Shown here one piece after another: positions 16,767 through 27,822 of a stretch of DNA of 38,415 bases. This DNA comes from an uncultured Gemmatimonadota bacterium. Lineage in GTDB: Bacteria > Gemmatimonadota > Gemmatimonadetes > Gemmatimonadales > Gemmatimonadaceae. The position numbers and the translations under genes were made by a program. The stretch is from assembly GCA_903900795.1 (NCBI GenBank), contig CAIUOO010000545.1:1-38415 (forward strand). The letters are read 5' to 3'. Each line of letters opens with the position of its first letter. The first letter of the stretch is position 1. The notes under the pieces are model-generated. The model was not told the origin of the DNA. It saw nothing but the letters and a program-made list of their open reading frames with translations, and did no database searches.

Positions 16767-17944
16767 CCGATACCACGAATCGCCGCGCGCTGTTGCTGGT
16801 GCTCGACGGCGTGGGATGCGGTGAGGCCCCCGACACGGCGGCCTACGGCGATGCCGGGAGTGATACGATCGGCAACGTGGCGCGGGCGGTGGGTGGTCTC
16901 GATCTGCCGAATCTGGCCCGACTCGGGCTTGGGCACGTGGCGCCCATTCTGGGCGTCGAGCCGGCGGCTCATCCCATCGGGGCCTGGGGGACGCTGATCC
17001 CCCGGTCGATGGGAAAGGATTCGACGACCGGGCACTGGGAGCTTGCCGGCCTCCACCTCGTGCAGCCGTTTCCCACCTATCCGCACGGGTTCCCCCCGGC
17101 AGTGATCGAGGCGTTCGAACGGGCCACCGGTCGTCCCGTGATGGCCAACTGTGTCGCCAGCGGGACGGCGGTGATCGCCGATTTTGCCGAGCAGGCTCGG
17201 GATGCCGGGGCGTGGATCGTGTATACGTCGGCCGACTCCGTCTTCCAGATCGCTGCCCATGAGGAGTGGATCCCCCTCGAGGAGCTCTACCGCGCCTGCG
17301 AAATCGCCCGCGCGCAGTTGGTGGCCCCGCACGACGTCTCGCGCGTCATCGCCCGCCCGTTCGTGGGGACCTCGGGCGCGTGGACGCGTACTGCCAACCG
17401 GCGTGACTACGCCATTCAGCCTCCCGATGTCACGCTGCTTGACGCCCTCGCCGAGGCGGGCATCCCCCGGAGCGGGGTCGGGAAGGTGGACGACCTGTTC
17501 GCCGGCCGCGGCATCACCTCCCGGCATACCGTGGATAACGCCGACGGGGTGTCGGCGATCCTCGAATGGCTGAATTCGGCGCCTCGTGGGTTCTGCTTTG
17601 CCAATCTGGTAGATTTCGATCAGTTGTTCGGACATCGCAACGATGTCCGTGGCTTTCAGGGGGCGCTCGAAGCGTTCGATCGCGCCCTGCCGAGCCTGTT
17701 GGCCGCACTTCGGGAGGACGACCTGCTGTTCATTACCGCCGACCACGGCAACGATCCCACCACGCCATCAACCGACCACGCGCGCGAGCGCGTGCCGCTG
17801 CTGGTGGCCGGCGCACGGGTGCGCGGTGGGAGCGTGGGATCGCGCGATACGTTCTCTGATCTGGGCGCGACGGTGGCCGAGTGGTTCGGTCTGTCGTGGC
17901 GCGGCCGCGGCACGTCGTTTTTGTCGGGCCTGTTGCACGCATGA
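16763..17944 (+). CDS. deoB: Phosphopentomutase
   Basis: DeoB interconverts ribose or deoxyribose 1-phosphate and 5-phosphate, linking nucleoside breakdown to central carbon metabolism. The 393-residue protein belongs to the alkaline phosphatase fold. LLLVLDGVGCGEAPD carries the first metal-binding aspartate, MGKDSTTGHWE contains the phosphorylated threonine, and HTVDNADG and FITADHGNDPTTPSTDHARE carry further metal ligands. The ATG at 16763 overlaps the alr stop; the long upstream frame in the track (from 16439) is a shadow over alr. It is followed by cdd in overlap, a sensible nucleoside-salvage pair. No nucleoside phosphorylase is present in this window. Confidence 0.95.
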   Translation: MTDTTNRRALLLVLDGVGCGEAPDTAAYGDAGSDTIGNVARAVGGLDLPNLARLGLGHVAPILGVEPAAHPIGAWGTLIPRSMGKDSTTGHWELAGLHLVQPFPTYPHGFPPAVIEAFERATGRPVMANCVASGTAVIADFAEQARDAGAWIVYTSADSVFQIAAHEEWIPLEELYRACEIARAQLVAPHDVSRVIARPFVGTSGAWTRTANRRDYAIQPPDVTLLDALAEAGIPRSGVGKVDDLFAGRGITSRHTVDNADGVSAILEWLNSAPRGFCFANLVDFDQLFGHRNDVRGFQGALEAFDRALPSLLAALREDDLLFITADHGNDPTTPSTDHARERVPLLVAGARVRGGSVGSRDTFSDLGATVAEWFGLSWRGRGTSFLSGLLHA

Positions 17945-18339
17945 GCATCGACCATCTGCGCACCGCGGCCGACGCCGCGCGTGCCAATGCCTGGTGCCCG
18001 TACTCGCACTATCCCGTGGGCGCCGCGCTGGAAACGGACGACGGGCGCGTGTTTGCGGGCTGTAACGTGGAGAACGCGTCGTATCCGGCCGGGATCTGTG
18101 CCGAGCGCGTCGCGCTTGGCGCAGCGATTGCCGCCGGGGCGCGTCGGTTTGTACGCATCGTGATCACGTCGGCGGCCGTTGCGCCGACCCCACCATGTGG
18201 AATCTGTCGACAGGCGCTGGTGGAGTTCGCCCCAGCGCTCGAAATCTTCGCCGTGACGCCCAATGGGCTCACGGCGCGCTGGTCGCTGGCGGAACTGTTG
18301 CCCGCGCCATTCACGCCTGCTTCGCTCGAGAATGCCTGA
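17941..18339 (+). CDS. cdd: Cytidine deaminase
   Basis: A 132-residue zinc enzyme that deaminates cytidine and deoxycytidine to uridine forms. Zinc and catalytic residues appear in CNVENASYPAGICAERVA (Cys-Ala-Glu) and PPCGICRQAL (PCxxC). The N-terminal SHYPVGAALETDDGRVFAG is typical of the small tetrameric class, and the length matches it. The ATG overlaps the deoB stop (ATGA); the track start at 17881 lies inside deoB. Together with deoB it forms a short pyrimidine nucleoside salvage segment. The last 8 bases overlap the next gene, a putative lipoprotein. Confidence 0.95.
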   Translation: MSIDHLRTAADAARANAWCPYSHYPVGAALETDDGRVFAGCNVENASYPAGICAERVALGAAIAAGARRFVRIVITSAAVAPTPPCGICRQALVEFAPALEIFAVTPNGLTARWSLAELLPAPFTPASLENA

Positions 18340-19627
18340 GCGCGTTCGATTTACCTCGTGGCCGCGTTTTCGTGGCCCTCTCCTGCTGTGCGGACTCGTC
18401 CTCGCGGCCGTTACCGCTGCGGCGTGCACGGAGTCCCTCGATGGTGGCGCGACCTGCCCGTCGTTGTGTCCGTCGAAGGCGGAGTCCTTCCGCGACACCA
18501 TTGTCGATGCGGTCGTCCTCGACAGCTCACTCGGTGGATATCCGGCGCTCGGCCTGTCGCCATTCGTCTTGATCGCCAATCGCCCCGACACGGTCGTCAC
18601 CAGCGCCATCCTCCGGTTCGATGCGTTGCCGGCGGTGTTCAGTCCGAACAAGGGGGCCACGGTCGACTCCATCACGGCCGTCGACTCGGTGTACTTGCGA
18701 TTCCCGCTCGATAGCGCGGGCCGTCGCGGCAACACGCCCGTGACGCTCGAGGTGTACGACGTCGATACCACGGCGTCCGACTCGGTCGCCGCCGTCGTGC
18801 GGTCGCTCTTCCGGGCGGATCGCAGGATCGGTTCGTTGGTGGTCACGCCCTCCGCGATCGGTGACTCGCTCCGCATTCCGTTTTCCAAGACAGTGATGGC
18901 CGCCAAGATTGCCGCGAAGGGTCGACTGCGACTCGGCGTGCGTATCCGTGGTGGCTCCGGTCAGCTCCGCGCGGTGGCTTTCGTGTCCGGCGTCGGTGCG
19001 CCGACGGTCGTCTTCGATCCGAGTACCGACACCACCTACGCGCCGCAGCAGATTTCGCCCAGCACAATCGTGCCCAACTCGACGGCCGACGCCGAGCTGG
19101 CGTACGCGGTCTACATGTTGAGCGATCTCTCGTCGCCGCCGCCCGGAGCGAACACGTTGGTGGTAGGCGGGTTCCCCGCGTACCGCTCGTACCTGCGCTT
19201 CAGCGTGCCGTCGCGCATCACCGATTCCAGCACGATCGTGCGCGCCGAGGTGCTGCTCACCCAGCAGCTGTCGCGCTTCGGGAATGCGGCGGATTCGGTC
19301 GGTCTCTTCGCGCTGGTGCCGACCACGACCAATCTCGTCACCGACCTGCGTCGTATTCTCGATCTGGCCGCGGCCGGTTCGTTTGCCGGCGTCGACTCCA
19401 CGCTGCTGGTGCCGTCGTCGGCCGGCGTGCGGGCGGTCAATGTGCTGGCGCTCGCGCGCACCTGGCGTACGTTGCCCACGAACGTCCCGCGGGCGATCGC
19501 CTTCAAGATCGGTCTTGAGGGCGCGCAGCCCGCTGAGCTGCGCTTTTACTCCAGCGAAGCGCCGGTCAGTCTGCGCCCGCGTCTGCGAATCACTTATCTC
19601 CCGCGTTCGGAGTTTGTCCTCCCGTGA
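18332..19627 (+). CDS. Putative secreted lipoprotein with two beta-sandwich repeats, unknown function
   Basis: A 431-residue protein from ATG 18332, which overlaps cdd by 8 bases. The N-terminus is basic, then hydrophobic (PLLLCGLVLAAVTAAAC), giving a possible but non-ideal lipobox with Cys near residue 30. The body is beta-rich with two similar segments: ILRFDALPAVF with VYLRFPLD, and SYLRFSVPSRITDSSTIVRAEVLL. These resemble the DNRLRE/CBM96 or DUF4270-like repeats of surface lipoproteins. No catalytic motif is seen. The gene sits between cdd and an outer-membrane barrel gene with which it overlaps (GTGA), so the two products probably work together at the outer membrane. I do not recognise a named family. 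Confidence 0.75.
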   Translation: MPERVRFTSWPRFRGPLLLCGLVLAAVTAAACTESLDGGATCPSLCPSKAESFRDTIVDAVVLDSSLGGYPALGLSPFVLIANRPDTVVTSAILRFDALPAVFSPNKGATVDSITAVDSVYLRFPLDSAGRRGNTPVTLEVYDVDTTASDSVAAVVRSLFRADRRIGSLVVTPSAIGDSLRIPFSKTVMAAKIAAKGRLRLGVRIRGGSGQLRAVAFVSGVGAPTVVFDPSTDTTYAPQQISPSTIVPNSTADAELAYAVYMLSDLSSPPPGANTLVVGGFPAYRSYLRFSVPSRITDSSTIVRAEVLLTQQLSRFGNAADSVGLFALVPTTTNLVTDLRRILDLAAAGSFAGVDSTLLVPSSAGVRAVNVLALARTWRTLPTNVPRAIAFKIGLEGAQPAELRFYSSEAPVSLRPRLRITYLPRSEFVLP

Positions 19628-20790
19628 TCCGCACTCGACTCCGATCCTTCGTTGCGCCTGCCTCGTGGGCACTGCTTGCCGCCATGCTGGTGTCGCCGTC
19701 GGCGAGCGCGCAGGGCTCCATCAGTATGCAGGGCTTCGGGTATCCCGTTGGCGGCGGCAGCGTGCGCACCAACGCGACCGGCGGCGCCTTCGCGGAGTTC
19801 GACGCGCTCACCCCGACTAATCCCGCCGCGCTCGGTGGCCTCGGCCGCACTGTCATCACCGCGCAGGTCGAACCCGAACTGCGCAAGCTCACATTGAATG
19901 GTGTGAGTGAGAAGAGCGCGCTGCAGCGCGTGCCGCTCCTCATGCTGATTTTCCCGGCGCGCTATGGCGTGGCCGTCGGCATCAGTGCCACGAGCTTTCT
20001 CGACCGCACCTTCGCCACCACCACGACCGGCAGTGCGGTGATCGATGGCAAGTCCGTGCCCACCAGCGATCAGACCGAGGTGCGCGGGGCCATCAACGAC
20101 CTCCGCGCCGGCGTCGGCTGGCAGATTTCGGCGCGCTTCCGCGTGGGTGTCGCCGGACATCTCTACACCGGTGAGAACAAGGCCACGCGCGAGCGCACGT
20201 TCGCCGATACGCTCGCCTTCGGCAGTGTGCTCGACTCCTCCCGCGTCACCTACTTCGGCACCGCGTTGTCGGTCGGTGGCGAAGCCACGCTGGGCAAGGG
20301 ATTCACGGCGCTCGCGTCCTATCGCCGCGGCAACGAACTCAACGCGCGCATTCGCGACACGATTGTGTCGAAGGCCGGCGTGCCCACGCGCACCGGCGTC
20401 GCGCTGCGCTATAACGGCATCGTCGGCTCGGTGTTTGCGGTCGGTATGGAGCAGATCGCGTGGTCCGAGATGACCGCTCTCGGCTCGTCGTCGACCTCCG
20501 CCACCGATGCCACGAACTGGCACGCCGGTGCCGAAGTGGCCGGTCCCAAGCTCCGCGGCCTACCGCTGCTCGTGCGCGCCGGGTACGCCCGCAATGAGCT
20601 GCCGTTCGGCGTTCTGGGGCAGATCGCCAAGGAGAACCGTCTCACCGCAGGACTCGGTGTCCCGGTGGCTGGCGAAGACGCGACGCTCGACCTCTCGGTG
20701 CAGCGCGCGAACCGCTCGTTGTCCGGCAGCGGCGTCAAGGAATCCGCGTGGCTGCTTGGCATCGGCATCCAGATCCGTCCGCGGAACTGA
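19624..20790 (+). CDS. Outer-membrane beta-barrel protein, FadL/PorV-like
   Basis: 388 residues with a clear signal peptide (SWALLAAMLVSPSASAQ, cleavage after ASA). The mature start GSISMQGFGYPVGGG leads to GGAFAEFDALTPTNPAAL, with the NPAAL motif seen in FadL and PorV/PorQ-type barrels. Alternating strands fill the rest, ending in WLLGIGIQIRPRN. FadL-type proteins move hydrophobic compounds, while PorV-type proteins help secreted proteins reach the surface; the sequence does not tell which applies. The GTG start overlaps the stop of the putative lipoprotein gene. miaB begins 2 bases after its stop. Confidence 0.75.
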   Translation: MIRTRLRSFVAPASWALLAAMLVSPSASAQGSISMQGFGYPVGGGSVRTNATGGAFAEFDALTPTNPAALGGLGRTVITAQVEPELRKLTLNGVSEKSALQRVPLLMLIFPARYGVAVGISATSFLDRTFATTTTGSAVIDGKSVPTSDQTEVRGAINDLRAGVGWQISARFRVGVAGHLYTGENKATRERTFADTLAFGSVLDSSRVTYFGTALSVGGEATLGKGFTALASYRRGNELNARIRDTIVSKAGVPTRTGVALRYNGIVGSVFAVGMEQIAWSEMTALGSSSTSATDATNWHAGAEVAGPKLRGLPLLVRAGYARNELPFGVLGQIAKENRLTAGLGVPVAGEDATLDLSVQRANRSLSGSGVKESAWLLGIGIQIRPRN

Positions 20791-20792
20791 CC

Positions 20793-22190
20793 ATGAGTGA
20801 CACGCCCGTAGGCGGGGCCTCGGTGATCGCCGGCGCCGCGACCGGCGCTCCGCGCCCGACCGTGTACATCGAAACGTACGGCTGCCAGATGAACGTGGCC
20901 GATTCGGAACTCATGTACGGCAAGCTCATCGCCAGCGGCTATGACGCGGTCGATGTGCCCGACGGCGCCGACGTCATCCTCGTGAATACTTGTGCGATTC
21001 GCGAGAACGCCGAGACGCGCGTGATCGGTCGGCTCGGTGAGCTCAAGAAGTTCATGCGTGCCGGCAGTGTCATGGGCGTCACCGGCTGTATGGCGCAGCG
21101 CCTCGGTCCCCGTGTCCTCGAGCAGGCGCGGCATGTCTCGATCGTCGTCGGTCCCGACGGGTATCGCGCGTTGCCCGAGCTGCTCGACGGCGCGCGGCGT
21201 GGTGAAAAGTTCACCGCCACCGATTTCGACCTCGAAGAACACTACGAGGACGTCGTCGCGCGTCGATTCGAAGGCGTGAAGGCGTGGATCCCGGTGCAAC
21301 GTGGCTGCGACTATCGCTGCACGTACTGCATTGTGCCGACCACGCGCGGCCCCGAACGGAGCCGCAAGCTTCACGAGGTTGTGCGTGAAGTAAACGAGGT
21401 CGTGAATCAGGGGCTCACCGAAGTGGTGCTGCTCGGGCAGACGGTCAATTCGTACAACGATGGCACGCATGATTTCGCCGACCTGCTGCGTGCCGTCGGT
21501 GCGGTCGATGGCATCCGTCGTGTGCGCTATACGAGCCCGCATCCCAACGACTTCTCCGATCGCGTGATCGCCGCCATGGCGGAAGTGCCCACCGTCTGTG
21601 AGCACATCCACCTACCCATGCAGAGCGGCTCCACGTCGATGCTCAAAAAAATGCTGCGCCGCTACTCGCGCGAGGACTATCTCGCCTGCGTGGAACGGAT
21701 GCGCGCGGCGATTCCGGGCCTGGCGCTGACCACCGATATCATCGTCGGCTTTCCCAGTGAGACCGACGAAGAATTCGCCGACACGCTGTCGCTGTGCCAG
21801 GAAGTCCGCTTCGATGACGCGTTCATGTTCAAGTTCTCGCCGCGCGAAGGAACGCCGGCCACGCGTATGCCCGCCGAGTGGACGATCCCGGACGCGCTCG
21901 TGGCGACCCGCTTCGAGCTGCTGCTGAAAACGGTGCGCGGCATTTCGCGCGAGAACAACATGCGCCGGCTCGGCGACACAACCGAAGTGCTGATCGAGAA
22001 GGTCGCCCGCGACGGCGCACTGCTGCAGGCGCGCTCGCGCGACTTCAAGACCATTATGGTGCCCGCCGATGCCGGATCGATCGGCGATTATCTCACGGTG
22101 AAGCTGAGTGGCACGACCGGGGCCACCTTCATGGGCACGCCTGTCGTGGCGCAGTCGGAGCGCAAAGCGCTGCCGATGATGGCCGGGTAA
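20793..22190 (+). CDS. miaB: tRNA-2-methylthio-N6-dimethylallyladenosine synthase MiaB
   Basis: A 465-residue radical-SAM methylthiotransferase that adds a methylthio group to i6A at position 37 of tRNAs reading UNN codons. The N-terminal domain has three cluster cysteines (ETYGCQMN, VNTCAIRE, TGCMAQR). The radical-SAM motif is GCDYRCTYCIVPTTRG (CxxxCxxC). The MiaB-specific segment LPMQSGSTSMLKKMLRRYSREDY follows, and a C-terminal TRAM domain binds tRNA. All expected cysteines are present. ATG 20793 is used; the track start at 20748 lies inside the barrel gene. It is probably the last gene of the alr-deoB-cdd operon; 96 bases separate it from comEC. RimO and MtaB are less likely given the MiaB-type motifs. 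Confidence 0.95.
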   Translation: MSDTPVGGASVIAGAATGAPRPTVYIETYGCQMNVADSELMYGKLIASGYDAVDVPDGADVILVNTCAIRENAETRVIGRLGELKKFMRAGSVMGVTGCMAQRLGPRVLEQARHVSIVVGPDGYRALPELLDGARRGEKFTATDFDLEEHYEDVVARRFEGVKAWIPVQRGCDYRCTYCIVPTTRGPERSRKLHEVVREVNEVVNQGLTEVVLLGQTVNSYNDGTHDFADLLRAVGAVDGIRRVRYTSPHPNDFSDRVIAAMAEVPTVCEHIHLPMQSGSTSMLKKMLRRYSREDYLACVERMRAAIPGLALTTDIIVGFPSETDEEFADTLSLCQEVRFDDAFMFKFSPREGTPATRMPAEWTIPDALVATRFELLLKTVRGISRENNMRRLGDTTEVLIEKVARDGALLQARSRDFKTIMVPADAGSIGDYLTVKLSGTTGATFMGTPVVAQSERKALPMMAG

Positions 22191-22286
22191 CGGCGCGCTC
22201 GCTCGCGGGCTCTGTCTGGCGTTCCTGTGCGCCTGCGCGTGTAGTTTCGATGCGGCATCACCAACGGGAGTCCGACACCGTGTGTG

Positions 22287-24758
22287 ATGCCGCTGCTCAT
22301 TCATGCCACTGGTTGGTGGGTCCTCGGATTGTTCGCCGGCGCCCTGCTTGGCGAACCGACGACGCGTCCGGCGTGGCTCGCGTGGGTCGTGTCGGCGCCG
22401 ACTGTCGCGGGCGTGGTGCTGCTCGCGGGCATCGTGTCGCTATGGGCATGGCGCACACGGCGTCGGCGTTCGTTCACGGGCGTCTCGTTTGCGGGCATCG
22501 GTCTCGCCGGCGTGCTGGCCAGCGTGTCCGCGGCCAGCGACGCACGCCTCTGTCGCTCAGCGGCGGTCGAGCGGATGGCTCGCGGCGAATGGGTGTCACT
22601 GCGGTTCGACGGCGCCATCACGGAGCGCGCAGACCGTCCCCGTCCTCGGCGCCGGCGCGTCGCCGACGACGCGGGAACCGCGCAGGCGCCCGAGCAGGCC
22701 TCCGGCATGCGCGGACGAGGCACCGTGCGATTCGAGCTGGCAGCGCGCCGCTGCGCCGTCGCAGCATCGGTGCGGCTGCCGGCCACACTGCGCGCCGGCG
22801 ACATCGCCGCTGTGCACGGCCCCGCCATGGCGACCGATCGTGGCGTCCGGATCGCGGTCGACTCGGTCCACGCGCCGACCGGGCGTGACTGGCTGCGGGC
22901 GGCCCGCGGACGCGCCGGCGATACCATCGATCGGCTGTTCGGCGAGCGGGCGCCGCTCGTGCGCGCGCTGGTGATCGCCGATCAGGACGGCATCGCGACC
23001 GTGGTGCGCGACCGGTTTGCCGACGCGGGGCTGGTGCACCTGCTGTCGGTCTCGGGCATGCATGTGGCGATCATCGCCTCGGCGTTGCTCACGATGACCG
23101 CCGCGATGCGCGTCCCGGCGACGGTCGGCGCGGCGACCTCGTTCGCCCTTATTCTCGCCTACGTCGCGATGCTGGGGGCGCCGGCGCCCGCGGTGCGCAG
23201 CGCCGTTATGCTGCTCACGGTGATGCTCTCGACCATGTGCCAGCGTCCGCTACACGAATGGACTGCGCTGGCGCTGGGCGCCGTGATCCCCACCGTGCAG
23301 CCGCTGGTCGTTCTCGACCTTGGCTGGCAGCTCAGCGTGAGCGGCATGGCGGCGCTGGTGGCTGCCAGAGCCATTCTGCGCCGCTGGCAGCCCTACGCCC
23401 TGTCGCTGCCCAGACCGTCGCGCGGCGGCCCTTTGGGGGCCTGTGCCGAGGCGCTCCGTCAGACCCAACGCTGGCTTGTCACCCGGCGCGGCCTGTCACG
23501 TTGGCTCGTGCGGGAAACGATCACCGGCGTTGTCGCCACCATCGTCACCGCCCCACTCATTTCGTGGACCTTCGGCCGCGTCAGCGTGCTCGCGCCGGCT
23601 ACGAACATTCTGGCCGGGCCCATTGTCGCGTTTCTGCAGCCCGCGCTGTTTCTGGCGCTGCTGGCCAGTCCGCTCGATCCGATCGCCCAGGTCATCGCCG
23701 ACGCCAGCGCGCTCCCCATCGCGCTCCTCGATCACATCGCTGCTGCGGCCGCCGCGCTCCCGTTTGCCGTCGTGCATGTCGCTCCCACGTTGCCGGCTGC
23801 GATCGGCGCGGGACTCGCCTCGGTGGCGGTGGTGCGAGCCACGGCTGCCCGCCGTACGGGCCCCTGGCTGCGAATGGCCGCCGTGGCGCTGGTCGTGGCG
23901 GTCTGGTGGCCTACGGTGCGCAGGGGACCGGGGGTGCTCGAAGTGCACATGATCGATGTCGGACAGGGTGACGCCTTCGCGCTCCGGACGCCGCGGGGCC
24001 GATGGGTGCTCATCGATGCGGGCCCCTCGTGGGATGGTGGCGACGCCGGTCGCCGCGCGGTCGTTCCGTACGTCCAGCGCCGTGGGGGGGCGGTGGCGCT
24101 GATGATCCTGTCGCACGCCCATGAGGATCATGTGGGTGGGGCCGCGAGCGTGATTGCCGCGCTCATGCCAACGCAATGGTGGGAACCGGCCTTCGTGACG
24201 TCGAGTTCGGGGTATCGCCGCGCGCTGATGGCGCTGCGTGCAGGCGGCCAGCTCTGGCGCCGTGTGCATCCCGGACAACGTTGGGAACTCGACGGCGTGT
24301 TGATCGACGTGCTGGCCCCCGATTCCAGCTGGACGGCGGCGCAGCACGACGCCAACGAGACCTCCGTCGTCGTCCGCGTTGGGTACGGCCGTCGTCGCTT
24401 CCTGTTCATGGGGGACGCCGAAGGCGACGAGGAAGCCTGGCTGTTGTCGCGCCTTCCCGCCGAGGCCCTGCAGGCCGACGTGTTGAAGGTGGGGCATCAC
24501 GGTAGCCGCACCAGCTCAGGAGCGGCGTTTGTGCGCGCCGTCAATCCGCTGCTGGGGCTGGTGTCGGTGGGCGCCGGGAACCGCTACCGGCACCCGTCGC
24601 CTGAGGTGCTTGAACGATTCGCCGATCGGCAGGTGCCGCTGCTTCGCTCGGACCTCGAGGGCTCGGTCGTACTGTCCACGAACGGCCACTGGCTCGAGGC
24701 CGTCGCCCATGGCGACCGGTGGCGTCTCCCCGACCGCTCGACCATTGGGCGTCCCTAG
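22287..24758 (+). CDS. comEC: ComEC/Rec2-type DNA uptake channel
   Basis: An 823-residue polytopic membrane protein. An N-terminal membrane region and DUF4131-like domain (about 1-200) precede the Competence domain with HLLSVSGMHVAIIASAL and many membrane helices (about 220-520). A C-terminal metallo-beta-lactamase domain follows: MIDVGQGDAFALRTP, SHAHEDHVGG (metal site), FMGDAEGDEE and LKVGHHGSRTSSG. ComEC passes single-stranded DNA through the inner membrane in natural transformation, and the lactamase-like domain may degrade the second strand. All three domains are present, so it looks intact. Start is ATG 22287 or GTG 22284. No other competence gene lies in the window, so competence is only suggested. 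Confidence 0.94.
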   Translation: MPLLIHATGWWVLGLFAGALLGEPTTRPAWLAWVVSAPTVAGVVLLAGIVSLWAWRTRRRRSFTGVSFAGIGLAGVLASVSAASDARLCRSAAVERMARGEWVSLRFDGAITERADRPRPRRRRVADDAGTAQAPEQASGMRGRGTVRFELAARRCAVAASVRLPATLRAGDIAAVHGPAMATDRGVRIAVDSVHAPTGRDWLRAARGRAGDTIDRLFGERAPLVRALVIADQDGIATVVRDRFADAGLVHLLSVSGMHVAIIASALLTMTAAMRVPATVGAATSFALILAYVAMLGAPAPAVRSAVMLLTVMLSTMCQRPLHEWTALALGAVIPTVQPLVVLDLGWQLSVSGMAALVAARAILRRWQPYALSLPRPSRGGPLGACAEALRQTQRWLVTRRGLSRWLVRETITGVVATIVTAPLISWTFGRVSVLAPATNILAGPIVAFLQPALFLALLASPLDPIAQVIADASALPIALLDHIAAAAAALPFAVVHVAPTLPAAIGAGLASVAVVRATAARRTGPWLRMAAVALVVAVWWPTVRRGPGVLEVHMIDVGQGDAFALRTPRGRWVLIDAGPSWDGGDAGRRAVVPYVQRRGGAVALMILSHAHEDHVGGAASVIAALMPTQWWEPAFVTSSSGYRRALMALRAGGQLWRRVHPGQRWELDGVLIDVLAPDSSWTAAQHDANETSVVVRVGYGRRRFLFMGDAEGDEEAWLLSRLPAEALQADVLKVGHHGSRTSSGAAFVRAVNPLLGLVSVGAGNRYRHPSPEVLERFADRQVPLLRSDLEGSVVLSTNGHWLEAVAHGDRWRLPDRSTIGRP

Positions 24759-24980
24759 CGCGGCTCTTGCCTGAGGTTGCCCACGCAGGCGAGTTTGCAT
24801 GGTGCGCGACCGGGGGTCCGGAATCGCGGCACGCCGCGACACCTCGTCTTCGCGTACGCCTGACGTTTCGCGGTGCGTGCGTCAATCGTCTTTACTGCGC
24901 CTCGCTCCATTCCTTCCCGGATACGGGCGAACCTCTGCTGCTGCGCTCCTGCGCGCCCGTCTCTCCCCAGGAGTAGAACC

Positions 24981-26072
24981 GTGGTCAGGCATACTGCGAC
25001 CTCCGTCGTCACGATCGAACGTTTCATCATCGAGCAGGAGCGCATGTTTCCCGAGGCGACCGGCGAATTGTCCGGCATCCTCTATGACATGGCCCTCGCC
25101 GGCAAAATGATTGCGAACAAGGTGCGAAGCGCCGGACTCGCGGACATTCTTGGCGCCACCAGCGATGTGAACGTGCAGGGTGAGGTGCAGCAGAAGCTCG
25201 ACGTGATTTCGAACGAGATCATCGTCAAGGCCTTTGATCACGGGGGCCGGTTGTGTGCGATGGCCTCCGAAGAGGAGCCGGACATCATCCACATCCCGGA
25301 AGGCTTCCGCGCCGGCAAGTATGTGTTGCTGTTCGATCCCCTCGACGGGTCGTCCAACATCGACGTCAACGTGCCCGTCGGCACGATCTTCTCGGTATAC
25401 CAGAAGATCACCCGCGGCGCGCGTGGGGAGATGGAAGACATGCTGCAGCCTGGTCGCCGTCAGGTGGCCGCGGGCTACGTGATCTACGGATCGAGCACGA
25501 TGCTGGTGTACACCACGGGGCAGGGGGCGCACGGATTCACCCTCGATCCCTCGATCGGCGAGTTCCTGCTGTCGCATCCGAACATCCAGATCCCCAAACG
25601 CGCACGCTATCTGTCGGTGAATGACGCGTACGAGCAGGATTGGCCGGAGCCCACACGTGCCCTCATGCGTCGCTATCGCGGGTTGGACGGTCAGCGGTCG
25701 CCGCTGAACGTGCGCTACGTGGGATCGCTCGTGGCCGACTTCCATCGCAACCTGCTGGGCGGCGGCGTGTTCTGCTATCCGGCCAACGAGAAGGCGCCGA
25801 AGGGGAAGCTGCGTCTGCTGTACGAGGCGAATCCGTTGGCCTTCATCGCCGAGCAGGCGGGCGGTATGGCCACGAACGGGTACGGCCGCATTCTCGATGT
25901 GCAGCCCACTGAGCTGCATGAGCGGACCCCGCTGTACCTCGGGAGCAAGGCGGAAGTGGAAACCGTGGCCGAGTTCCCGCTGCCGCAGTACGTCGCGCCG
26001 GGAATTCCCGAACGGCGTGGCACGCGACCCGCAACACCGGCTCCGACATCGGCTCCGACACCGGCGTCCTGA
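24981..26072 (+). CDS. fbp: Fructose-1,6-bisphosphatase class I
   Basis: A 363-residue enzyme that removes the 1-phosphate of fructose 1,6-bisphosphate in gluconeogenesis or the Calvin cycle. Metal and substrate motifs are [23 protein letters not shown] and [20 protein letters not shown], the class I signature. The N-terminal part includes GDxQ-like and SEE segments. The start is GTG 24981, preceded by AGGAG at 24969-24973 (spacing 7). The track start at 24873 adds a basic extension without support. The C-terminus has an extra tail of about 25 residues rich in Pro, Ala and Thr ([15 protein letters not shown]). The gap to comEC is 222 bp, so it probably has its own promoter, which I could not identify. 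Confidence 0.95.
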   Translation: MVRHTATSVVTIERFIIEQERMFPEATGELSGILYDMALAGKMIANKVRSAGLADILGATSDVNVQGEVQQKLDVISNEIIVKAFDHGGRLCAMASEEEPDIIHIPEGFRAGKYVLLFDPLDGSSNIDVNVPVGTIFSVYQKITRGARGEMEDMLQPGRRQVAAGYVIYGSSTMLVYTTGQGAHGFTLDPSIGEFLLSHPNIQIPKRARYLSVNDAYEQDWPEPTRALMRRYRGLDGQRSPLNVRYVGSLVADFHRNLLGGGVFCYPANEKAPKGKLRLLYEANPLAFIAEQAGGMATNGYGRILDVQPTELHERTPLYLGSKAEVETVAEFPLPQYVAPGIPERRGTRPATPAPTSAPTPAS

Positions 26073-26088
26073 TCGCTACATTGGAGGG

Positions 26089-27684
<1,596 letters not shown>

Positions 27685-27687
27685 AAT

Positions 27688-27822
27688 CGAAAAGCAACAG
27701 CCAGAATACGGATGACACCGACCACACAGCACCAACACGGATAAGCATAAAAATCGCTGTTTGCTTATCCGTGTTGTTGTCCGCGTAATCGGTGCAATCC
27801 GTGTTCTGGCTGTTGCTTTTCG
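27688..27822. repeat. 135-nt nested palindrome (ATCCGTGTT and GCAACAG words)
   Basis: Outer arms of 19 bases are perfect inverted copies (27688-27706 and 27804-27822). Inside are ACGGAT/ATCCGT (27708-27713, 27797-27802), CACCGA/TCGGTG (27716-27721, 27789-27794), and a perfect 15-base stem CAACACGGATAAGCA (27733-27747) with its complement (27762-27776) over a 14-base A/T-rich loop. It starts 3 bases after the mutase stop. It could end transcription, but no T-run follows the outer arm directly. Confidence 0.85.

Noticed and set aside
24759-24980. Hairpin TCGCGGC/GCCGCGA (24824-24839) as a terminator or operator after comEC
   Set aside because: Only 7 bp with a 2-base loop and no T-run; short stems of this kind are expected by chance at high GC.
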